The position numbers and the translations under genes are program-made. From positions 124,001 to 188,000 of the forward strand of contig OW818685.1 in NCBI GenBank assembly GCA_942493245.1: a stretch of DNA of 64,000 nucleotides. The letters run 5' to 3'. The notes below the pieces were generated by a model that had not been told where the DNA came from, did not search any database, and saw nothing but the letters and a program-made list of their open reading frames with translations. Positions 44,862 through 52,067 of this stretch are shown here, piece by piece; the first letter of the stretch is position 1, and the number at the start of each line of letters is the position of its first letter. Source of the stretch: DAOPYU01 sp942493245. GTDB lineage: Bacteria; Sumerlaeota; Sumerlaeia; UBA8349.

Positions 44862-45908
44862 ATGGTGGAGGACTTGGAAGCCGAGGTCGTGCGTGTGGTC
44901 GCGGAAGAGGCGATGGGCACGGCAGGGAAAGGTTTCCCTGCCCCCCTCTCGGTGGTGGCCTGGCAGCGGCGGGCGGAGGTGTTGACGCATCCGAAGTTGC
45001 CGTGTCTGGCGGAGTTTCATACGCTGAACCTGTCGGCTGGGTGCCCGAACGAGTGCCGGTATTGCTATGCGCAGAGCTACGCGCACCACCCGGGTTGGGG
45101 GACGGTGGCGTATTACGCCAACGCGCTGGAGAAGTTGCGGGGGGAACTGGCGCGTCCGCGGTCGGCGCCGCAGCTGGTGTATTTCAGCACGGCGAGCGAG
45201 CCGTTCGTGCCGGCGGAGCGGGTGCTGGAGGATCTCTTTGCGATCATGGCGCTGTTGCTCGAGCGGGGGACGGCTTTGTTGATCTCGACCAAGGGGGTGA
45301 TTCCGGATTGGTTCGTGGCGTTGTTCGCGCGGTACCCCGGGCGGGTCCACGTGCAGGTGGGGATCACGACGGCGCGGGACGCGGCGCGGGCGTTGATCGA
45401 GCCGAGCGCGGCCACGGTGGCCGAGCGGCTGGACAACCTGGCGCGGCTGGCCGGGGCGGGGGTGTCGCGCGAGGCGCGGGTGGACCCGCTGGCGCCGGGT
45501 CTGACCGACACGGAGGCGAGTCTGGAGGCGCTTGCGGACGCGCTGGCGCGGGTGGGGGTGCGGCGGGCGGTGGCGTCGTTTCTGTTTCTGAGGTGGGGGA
45601 TCCAGTTCCCGAACGACCTGCGGCTGGACGGGTGGTCGTCGGGGGCGATGCGGCGGCTCTACACGCACAAGGTGACGAACTACTGCGGCGGGGGGACGAT
45701 CTGGCTGCCCCCGGCGGCGTACCGGTCCGAGCGGCTTGCGGCGTTCGAGGCGCTGGCGCGCGAGCGGGGGATCGAGGTGGTGGTGTGCCGGTGCAAGAAC
45801 GCGGACCTGCCCGGAGCGCGGTGCTGCCACCCGACGGAGGCGCTCGCGGGGACGGGGGAAAACCCGGAAAACATCGCGGGGACGGGGGAGCAGTTGACGA
45901 TTTTCTGA
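44862..45908 (+). CDS. Radical SAM protein, SplB-like / Rv2578c-like family
   Basis: A 348-residue protein. The radical SAM cluster motif CxxxCxxC is present as CPNECRYCY (Cys61, Cys65, Cys68). It is preceded by a HTLNLSAG strand. Next come YFSTASEPFVPAE and LLISTKGVIPDW, typical of the SPL-like group that includes spore photoproduct lyase and uncharacterised relatives. The C-terminal VCRCKNADLPGARCC adds four Cys that may bind a second cluster. I start at 44862, where GGAAAGG lies 8 bases ahead. The reaction is unknown. Confidence 0.82.
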   Translation: MVEDLEAEVVRVVAEEAMGTAGKGFPAPLSVVAWQRRAEVLTHPKLPCLAEFHTLNLSAGCPNECRYCYAQSYAHHPGWGTVAYYANALEKLRGELARPRSAPQLVYFSTASEPFVPAERVLEDLFAIMALLLERGTALLISTKGVIPDWFVALFARYPGRVHVQVGITTARDAARALIEPSAATVAERLDNLARLAGAGVSREARVDPLAPGLTDTEASLEALADALARVGVRRAVASFLFLRWGIQFPNDLRLDGWSSGAMRRLYTHKVTNYCGGGTIWLPPAAYRSERLAAFEALARERGIEVVVCRCKNADLPGARCCHPTEALAGTGENPENIAGTGEQLTIF

Positions 45909-46298
45909 GGGGGGGGGGGAGGACGAATCGGTTCCACTGGGCCCATAGGACGTAGACGGATAAGAACCTGACGCAGCGGAGCCGCAACCAAAACCCATTT
46001 AACGCAAAGGCGCGAAGACGCAGAGTCGCAGAGATTCCGTATTTCGAAAGACCGTTGAGGTTTCCCCCACTCTTGTTATCGAGATTTGCGCCTCGTTCCC
46101 TTTCCATTCACGCCTCTCTGCGTCCTTGCGTCTTTGCGACTTTGCGTTTTGTGGTTGATTGTTCTTGCGTTACAGAAAAATCGTCGCGGCTTGTGTTGAT
46201 TCTGCAAGAGAGTCGTATATAGGACATGTGGGACTCATGGGATCTGTCGAATCCTGGGGACCGAACGACCTGGAAGCGCGTTGGCGGGGAGGTGGAAG
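45909..46298. repeat. CGCAAAG-type inverted repeat and element E between genes
   Basis: Arms at 46001-46033 and 46111-46150 are inverted arrays of CGCAAAG/GACGCAGAG units. Element E, inverted, is at 46177-46218. The rest is non-coding. The order CGCAAAG array next to element E repeats the arrangement in the pyrC-pyrK gap. Confidence 0.75.
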
Positions 46299-47213
46299 GT
46301 GCCTGAGTTGCCGGATCTTGAAATCTATTGCCGGAACCTGGATGCGCGGCTGGCGGGGCGGGAGGTGGGGGGCGTGCGGGTCGGGCGGACGCGGCGTCGG
46401 AATTTTACGAACGCGCAGATTGCGCAGGCGCTCGAGGGGGACACGCTGGAGGCGGTGCGGCGGTCGGGGAAGCAGAGCCATTTTCTGTTCCGGAGCGGGC
46501 ATTGCCTGGCCGTCCACCTGATGCTGACCGGGCGGTTCGATCTGACGGCGGACCCGTCGGCGATTCGGTTCCTGCGCCTGGGGTTGGAGTTTGCGGGCGG
46601 GGAGAGGCTTGGTTGTGGGGAATCGCTCGGGGATGGGAACAAGTCGGGTTTCGAGGGTGAGGAGAGGGCCGATCCGGGAGAAAAATTAAGGGACGGGAAC
46701 AGGGACGGGAACAAGTTGGACTTCACGGGCGGAGAGTGGCTGGTGGTTTCCGATCCGCGCAGTTGGGCGACGTTCACGCTCGACCCGCCTGTGGACGTGG
46801 CGCCGGATGCGCTGGATGCGGCGTTCGATGTGGCGAGTCTGCGCGAGCGGCTGTGGGGACAGACGGACAGGTGCGTGAAGGAGTTTCTGGTGGATCAGCG
46901 CCTGGTGCGCGGGATCGGGAACGCCTATTCGGACGAGATTCTCTGGGCGTGCCGCATCGCGCCGCGTTCGCGGTGCGACCGGTTGCCCGAGGCAAAGGTG
47001 GGGGAACTGCACGCGGCCATCCGGTCCATCCTCGAGGACGGCATCGCCCAGATCGAGCGCCTGGCGCCGGACAGCATCCACGGCGAGCGGCGCGATTTTC
47101 TCAAGGTTCACCGGCCCGACCGGACGCATTCTCCCACGGGTTGCCCGATCCGGGTCGAGCGCATCGGGACGCGCAAGACCTATTCGACCGAGGAGCAGGT
47201 CGAGTATCGGTGA
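46299..47213 (+). CDS. mutM: Formamidopyrimidine-DNA glycosylase MutM, variant
   Basis: A 304-residue base-excision repair enzyme. Translation starts at GTG with GGGGAGG 6 bases upstream, giving the required N-terminal Pro-Glu (PELPDLE) after Met removal. GKQSHFLF, HLMLTGRF and the helix-two-turn-helix VRGIGNAYSDEILW are intact. Two oddities: an insertion of about 45 Gly/Asn/Asp/Glu-rich residues (around residues 100-145, with DGNKSG and DGNRDGNKLD), and a C-terminus that lacks the four zinc-finger Cys, leaving GCPIRVERIGTRKTYS. It could be a zincless Fpg/Nei-like form. Confidence 0.85.
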   Translation: MPELPDLEIYCRNLDARLAGREVGGVRVGRTRRRNFTNAQIAQALEGDTLEAVRRSGKQSHFLFRSGHCLAVHLMLTGRFDLTADPSAIRFLRLGLEFAGGERLGCGESLGDGNKSGFEGEERADPGEKLRDGNRDGNKLDFTGGEWLVVSDPRSWATFTLDPPVDVAPDALDAAFDVASLRERLWGQTDRCVKEFLVDQRLVRGIGNAYSDEILWACRIAPRSRCDRLPEAKVGELHAAIRSILEDGIAQIERLAPDSIHGERRDFLKVHRPDRTHSPTGCPIRVERIGTRKTYSTEEQVEYR

Positions 47214-47285
47214 GCCGCGCGATCGCTCGCTTTGCCCCGTTTCATAGTTCGGGCCTTCGGCCCTTATGAGAAAAAGGGACACTAT

Positions 47286-47320
47286 CCCTGGGGCGACGCT
47301 GCGCTTGCCCCAGGCTGGTA
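47286..47320 (+). repeat. Family D repeat, copy 1
   Basis: CCCTGGGGCGACGCTGCGCT and then TGCCCCAGG pair into a hairpin. Related to 48267-48300 and 48401-48433. Confidence 0.7.
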
Positions 47321-47426
47321 TAATTCTGAAAACCGAGGTTGATGGCAAAAAACAAGTCTTATGTTTCTCTGTTATGGGGCGAGAACGGTTTTGGTCCCCT
47401 CACCTTTTGGGTGAGGGATTGGAGCG

Positions 47427-47446
47427 CGCCAATCAGGAGATTGGCG
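47427..47446. repeat. Hairpin repeat CGCCAATC-AGGA-GATTGGCG
   Basis: A 20-base palindromic unit. A copy at 63490-63509 has G-C in place of A-T at one stem position on both arms, so pairing is preserved. Confidence 0.65.
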
Positions 47447-47657
47447 ATCCCAGGCGACCGTTTCTCCGCATAAAAACGGTCTTGCTGGGAGGGCGGGCGT
47501 CCTCGCCCGCCTGAAAAAACCGGACGATAGGCGTTCAACTGCGGTTTCATGATAATCACGCCGTTGGCGCTTCAATTGCGGCTTTCCGGGTGAACCGCTC
47601 GATCACTCGTTTTCTCGTGATGCCGCCCGCGCGAGTGTTTCCAGAGTCCGGCTCGGC

Positions 47658-48044
47658 TCAGAGCGTGCGCGGGATCTGGGAGGAGTGGTGGTGCCGGATC
47701 GGCCGGTCGAGGTCGAGGTCGAGGATGTAGCTGAATCGCGCTTCGAAGCTGAGGAGTTCCTCATCTACCGCGAAGCGCCAGCAATAGATGCCCGAGATGG
47801 TGGCGAGCGTGTCGCGCAGGGGTTGGACAATCAGGGTTTTGTCGTGAACCGATACGCTGAGTTCGTCGCGGCCTGCCAGTTTCTCGAAGTAGTCGCGAAT
47901 GCGTTCCGGGCTTTTCAGGACGCGGTTCGAGAAGGTGGGGATCAGGACGGCTCGCTCGTCGTACAGCGCCAGCAGGCCTTCGACGTCGCCCGCGTTGACG
48001 GCGGCGATCCAGTCCTTGAGGATGCTTTCGGGTGTTTGCGTCAT
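47658..48044 (-). CDS. SnoaL-like / DUF4440-like protein
   Basis: A 128-residue NTF2-fold protein: SILKDWIAAVNAGDVEGLLALYDERAVLIPTF near residues 7-38 (motif split by length), then RIRDYFEKL and a strand-rich second half. The ATG at 48044 has GAGAG upstream; the longer frame adds unrelated residues. Such proteins may be binding proteins, isomerases or nuclear-transport-factor-like scaffolds. It is monocistronic. Confidence 0.75.
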   Translation of the reverse strand: MTQTPESILKDWIAAVNAGDVEGLLALYDERAVLIPTFSNRVLKSPERIRDYFEKLAGRDELSVSVHDKTLIVQPLRDTLATISGIYCWRFAVDEELLSFEARFSYILDLDLDRPIRHHHSSQIPRTL

Positions 48045-48266
48045 GGTTCTTCTCTCGTCGCTGGGATTTTCGCGGGGAGTGAGAAGGGAACCGCCCCTCC
48101 GTTTCCAGATGGCCCCGCCTGACAAGAACCCTCCCAATCCGGGAGGAAAAAGTCAAGTTTCCGGTCGGAGAAGAACACGAGGCGTGCGGGGGCGCATCTC
48201 GAAAGTATGACACGACACCACGCGCCCTTCATTCAACAAGCATCCCTGAAAGGGATGAAGATACGG

Positions 48267-48300
48267 CAGCCCAGGGCAAAGCGAAGCGTCGCCCTGGGTA
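48267..48300 (-). repeat. Family D repeat, copy 2 (inverted)
   Basis: CAGCCCAGGGCAAAGCGAAG then CGTCGCCCTGGGTA. CCCAGGGC pairs with GCCCTGGG. Confidence 0.75.
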
Positions 48301-48400
48301 TGGGGTGATTCTTTCCCGTGCCCTGAATGGGCACAACAAAATCCCAAGAAATCCCTGTTTTGTTCAACCCTTGCAGGGTTGGATCATGGAAGATGTCCGT

Positions 48401-48433
48401 TCCCAGGGCGACGCTTCGCTCTGCCCTGGGCTA
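48401..48433 (+). repeat. Family D repeat, copy 3
   Basis: TCCCAGGGCGACGCTTCGCT then CTGCCCTGGGCTA, nearly the reverse complement of copy 2 about 100 bases away. Confidence 0.75.
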
Positions 48434-48521
48434 TCGTATGTATAAGCCCTTCGGGCTTTTCCCGCACAGGCGTTTATTCGGCGCGATACCTCACGAAAGG
48501 TGGCGCTTTCAAGATACACAA

Positions 48522-48556
48522 TGCGTCCGGAGACCCTTGTGGGGATCTCCGGACGC
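48522..48556 (-). terminator. Hairpin beyond the true end of the selenoprotein gene
   Basis: GCGTCCGGAGA pairs with TCTCCGGACGC, about 35 bases downstream (minus strand) of the TAA at 48593. No long T run. Its place supports the gene ending at 48593 rather than at the UGA. Confidence 0.55.
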
Positions 48557-48592
48557 AGGGTACTCAACGCTTAAAACGGGGACGGGTGGCGA

Positions 48593-50104
48593 TTACTTCT
48601 TCGCGATCGTCAACTCCATCTCCGTCTCGATTTCTCCGGCGAAAGCGCCGGTGTTGCGTTTCACTTTGACCTTGTACTGGCCGGGCGCCACATTCTGGGT
48701 TTTCCACGAAAACCCGCAGGTGCCCCCTCACCCAAACTCCAGGTCGGACGACGCGACTTCCTTGCCGTCCGGCCCGGTAATCGTGAGGTGCGGTTTCTGG
48801 GGAGGAACATATCCCCCTTTTTCCGACATTTCGTAAATGCTGCCGTACTCTTCGCCCTGTTTGCCCACCAGTTTCAGGTCCAGATACAGATCGGTCCCGG
48901 CGGGAAAGGAGGTTTGGGCTTCGGCGTTACCGGACATCGTCGAGTAGCGTTTCGACTCTTCGACCGCCACCACTTTCAACTTCGGCTGGCCCAGTTCGAC
49001 TGTCGCCGTCTGCCCGGCCACGATGCGGCACTCCGGTCCCTTGCTGAAAGAAACCGATCCGGGGCTTTTCTGTCCGAGCGACAGATTTCCGGACGAAATC
49101 TTGTAGCGCCCCTCCGGCACCTCGGAATCCGAACCGTTGATGTCGAACAGAATGGACGACGTCTCGGAAGAGACCAGTCGCGCGTTGTTCAACTTGGCTT
49201 CACCCCCCTGGGCCATCTTGACCTCGATCTTACCCGTGGGCGTATTGTCCTTACAGAGCACCGCGCGCAGGGGTTTTTCCTTTGTGCCTTCGCCCGTGAA
49301 GCGCAGCTGGTAGAAGGTCTTGTCCTGACAGGTCAGGCTGCTCAGTGTGCTTTGCGGCATCCGGTTCTGATTCGGGTCATCCGTTTTCTTGACCAGTGCG
49401 ATCGAGTCTCGGCCGAAGTCCACAAACGACCCGTCGAAACCGCCGTCCGTCAGGCGCAGGGCTGTTTCGGTGTCCCCCATTTTGGCTTTCCCTTCCCAGA
49501 AGCAGAAGGGGGCGCACATCACCTGGGGCTGATCGTTGTAGAAGTTCACCTGGGCCATCACCCGGAAGGGCACTTTTTTTCCATCGGCCAGGGTGGCGGT
49601 GAAATCGGACGTGACGAAATACGCGGTTTTGTCAATTCCGGTTGATTTCTCGACCGGCTCCAGTTTTTCGTCTTTGTCCAGTTTGCCGTTGCAATTCAGG
49701 TCAAGATAGAGCGCCTTGGCCGTTTTTCCGTCATACTCGACGGCGCCCTCTTCCGAACCGCGCAACAGGGGGAAACGGAACTGAACATGTTTGTCTTTCG
49801 CCAGTTCCAGGCTCTTGACAAACGGAGTTTCCTTCCCCATGCTGCCATAGCCCCAGAACGAGTTGGCCTGATCGGTTTCCTTCTCCGTCAGTCCCTTGTA
49901 TTGCAGGTCGAACACTACGGCGCCGGGTTTGGCCGCCCACTCCTTGAACTCGGACTCCGTGAGTTGGGCCTGGGGCGCCTTCTTCTCGCCTCCCGGCATC
50001 GTCACGTCGTCCATCTGCGCCTGAACGGACAATCCCGCCCAAAGCGCACACACCACCCCGGCTCCGAATACCATCGAACGCATTCTCCGCCTTCGCGTAT
50101 TCAA
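48593..50104 (-). CDS. Probable secreted selenoprotein (UGA at codon 459 read as Sec)
   Basis: A conventional reading stops at UGA (48728-48730) after 458 residues, ending DLEFG. The same frame continues for 44 sense codons to TAA (48593-48595), giving FG-U-GGTCGFSWKTQNVAPG and YKVKVKR, a natural beta-sandwich-like end. A stem-loop starts 12 bases after the UGA. Full length is 503 residues. The signal peptide is about 1-29 (ending SVQAQ). An EF-hand-like LNCNGKLDKDEK loop lies near residue 137. Sec459 and Cys463 could form a redox pair. The start is a TTG with AGGAGG 9 bases ahead; an ATG seven codons on is possible. Function unknown. The gene ends near a hairpin and is divergent from malic enzyme. 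Confidence 0.75.
48697..48730 (-). promoter_or_regulatory. SECIS-like element with in-frame UGA
   Basis: Minus strand: UGA (48730-48728), 12-base spacer, then GGGTTTTC (48715-48708), loop GTG, GAAAACCC (48704-48697). An 8-bp perfect stem with a small G-first loop at this distance fits the bacterial SECIS layout recognised by SelB. Confidence 0.7.
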
Positions 50105-50508
50105 AACTCGGTCCCTCCTTTCGTGAAAAAAGTGAATTTGAAGCGCCCGGCAGGCGCAAAGAAACCGAAACGTCCTTTTCCGTATCTGCTTACTGTTCCC
50201 TCTGTCGGGTGGACTTGGCGCATTTTTCCTGATCGAGGATGAATCCCGGTCTTACCCAACCTGAATTCTCCCCGGATCGTATCCCTTTTCTCGTCGGATT
50301 TCAGTAAAAAAGCAGAAAAAAGTCCTGCGAAATTTCCTCCCCGGTTTACATCCCATATCCTTGAAAATCCTTCCCGGCGTCCGTGCCTCCAGAATTGACA
50401 GGCCCGGGCGTTTGTGCGACCATCGGGGGCGTTCCATTTTGCTGGAACGAAAGACGCATTCCCGGGGAAAAACGATATTTCCGGGATCACGAAAGGAAAA
50501 ACACACCG
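50105..50508. other. Divergent gap between selenoprotein and malic enzyme genes
   Basis: About 400 bases holding both promoters. It includes a TTCCCGGGG ... TTTCCGGGA imperfect hairpin at about 50458-50486, just before the malic enzyme ribosome site. No gene seen. Confidence 0.4.
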
Positions 50509-51924
50509 ATGACCCGTCAAACCACCACCGCCTGCTACAGCGCCCAGGTGCGCTGCCGAATCGTCAAGGAACCCGGAAGCCTGGCCGCCGTGCTCACGGC
50601 CATCGGCGCGGCGGGGGGGCAGATGGGCGTCATAGACCTGGTCGAGTCCGACAACAAATCGACCGTGCGCGACCTGACGGTTCAGGCCGCCAGCGCCACC
50701 CACCTCGAGGAAATCATCCGCGCGATCGGGGCTGTCCCCAACACCGTCGTTCTGGGGTGGCACGATCAGGTTTTTCTGCACCATCAGGGGGGCAAGATCG
50801 AAATCCGGAACAAGATGAACCTGACCACCCGCGACGCGCTTTCGATCGCCTACACGCCGGGCGTGGCGCGCGTGTGCATGGCCATTCACGAGGACCGCGA
50901 CCGGGCGCACGATCTGACCATCAAGAAAAACACCGTGGCTGTCGTCAGCGACGGGACGGCCGTGCTGGGTCTGGGCGACATCGGCCCCGAGGCGGCCATG
51001 CCGGTCATGGAGGGCAAGGCGATGCTCTTCAAGAAGTTCGGCGGCGTGGACGCGTGGCCCATCTGCCTGGCCACGAAGGATGTGGACGAGATCGTGCGGA
51101 CAGTCGAGCTGCTCGCGCCGGGTTTCGGCGGCATCAACCTCGAGGACATCTCCGCGCCGCGCTGCTTCGAGATCGAGCAGCGGCTCATCGAGAAACTCGA
51201 CATCCCCGTCTTCCACGACGACCAGCACGGCACGGCGGTCGTGTTCATGGCCGCGCTCATCAACGCGCTCAAGATTGTGGGGAAGAAGGTCGAGAACCTG
51301 CGCGCCGTCGTGAGCGGCGCGGGCGCCGCCGGTATGGCCTGTACCAAGATCATGTACAACTTCGGCGTGCGCCAGATCGCCGTGCTCGACCGCACGGGGA
51401 TCATCTACAAGGGGCGTAAGGACGGCATGAACGCGTCCAAGGAGTGGTTCGCCGAGCACACCAACCCGGAGGGGTTGAAGGGCGGTATCGCCGAGGCGGC
51501 GCGGGGCGCCGACCTGTACCTGGGCGTTTCCGGCCCCGGCGCGTTTCCGCTCGAGGCGCTCAAGACCATGGCGTCCGACGCAATCGTGTTTGCGCTGTCG
51601 AACCCCGAGCCGGAGATCCGTCCCGAGGTCGCGCGGCCCTATGTCCGCATTATGGGGACAGGCCGTTCCGACTTCCCGAACCAGATCAACAACGTGCTCG
51701 GGTTCCCGGGCATTTTCCGCGGAGCGCTCGACGTGCGCGCCACGGCCATCAACGATGAAATGAAGATGGCCGCCGCCCGCGCCATCGCCGGTGTGATCGC
51801 CGACGACGAGCTGGACGAGGAGTGCATCATCCCGACGGTCTTCAACGACCGCATCGTGTCCGAGGTGAGCCGCGCCGTCAAGGAAGCCGCCCTCGCAACC
51901 GGCGTCGCGCGACTGAAGGCGTGA
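50509..51924 (+). CDS. NAD(P)-dependent malic enzyme with N-terminal ACT domain
   Basis: A 471-residue enzyme that decarboxylates malate to pyruvate. Residues about 10-85 form an ACT domain (VRCRIVKEPGSLAAVLTAIG). The malic core follows: LSIAYTPGVARVC, KKNTVAVVSDGTAVLGLGDI, EDISAPRCFEIE, FHDDQHGTAVV, and the nucleotide site VVSGAGAAGMACTK. There is no C-terminal phosphotransacetylase domain. An ACT domain on malic enzyme suggests allosteric control by an amino acid or other small ligand (inference). AAAGGA lies upstream. Confidence 0.94.
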   Translation: MTRQTTTACYSAQVRCRIVKEPGSLAAVLTAIGAAGGQMGVIDLVESDNKSTVRDLTVQAASATHLEEIIRAIGAVPNTVVLGWHDQVFLHHQGGKIEIRNKMNLTTRDALSIAYTPGVARVCMAIHEDRDRAHDLTIKKNTVAVVSDGTAVLGLGDIGPEAAMPVMEGKAMLFKKFGGVDAWPICLATKDVDEIVRTVELLAPGFGGINLEDISAPRCFEIEQRLIEKLDIPVFHDDQHGTAVVFMAALINALKIVGKKVENLRAVVSGAGAAGMACTKIMYNFGVRQIAVLDRTGIIYKGRKDGMNASKEWFAEHTNPEGLKGGIAEAARGADLYLGVSGPGAFPLEALKTMASDAIVFALSNPEPEIRPEVARPYVRIMGTGRSDFPNQINNVLGFPGIFRGALDVRATAINDEMKMAAARAIAGVIADDELDEECIIPTVFNDRIVSEVSRAVKEAALATGVARLKA

Positions 51925-51964
51925 TCTCCCGGTCACGACCGGGCGCGAACAAGATGGCTCATTC

Positions 51965-52029
51965 TACCACGGAACATACTGAATACACGGAAAAGAGCGG
52001 TTTCCGTGTATTCGGTGTGTTCCGTGGTC
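51965..52029. repeat. Inverted repeat of the ACGGAA family
   Basis: The left arm TACCACGGAACATACTGAAT with ACACGGAAA (51965-51992) and the right arm (52001-52029) are inverted copies separated by AGAGCGG. They resemble the CACGAAA family with G substituted in the unit. Confidence 0.8.
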
Positions 52030-52067
52030 ATTTTCGGTTTGATGGTCTTTTCTGAAAGGGACTTTTC

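Larger units (their letters stand above)
47214..47657. other. Repeat-rich gap between mutM and the SnoaL-like gene
   Basis: Holds a family D hairpin (47286-47320), a CTCACC-TTTT-GGGTGAG hairpin (about 47400), the CGCCAATC hairpin (47427-47446) and a half copy of the 37799 element (47489-47513). No gene is supported. Confidence 0.6.
48045..48592. other. Repeat-rich gap upstream of the SnoaL-like gene
   Basis: Contains hairpins at 48242-48258 (ATCCCTGAAAGGGAT), two family D copies (48267-48300 inverted, 48401-48433), AACCCTTGCAGGGTT near 48366, AAGCCCTTCGGGCTT near 48443, and a hairpin at 48522-48556. No gene seen. Confidence 0.6.

Noticed and set aside
48231..48480. Repeat cluster considered as CRISPR
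   Set aside because: Copies are inverted relative to each other and irregularly spaced.
50101..51936. 611-codon minus-strand frame
   Set aside because: Antisense to malic enzyme and overlapping its promoter; shadow.
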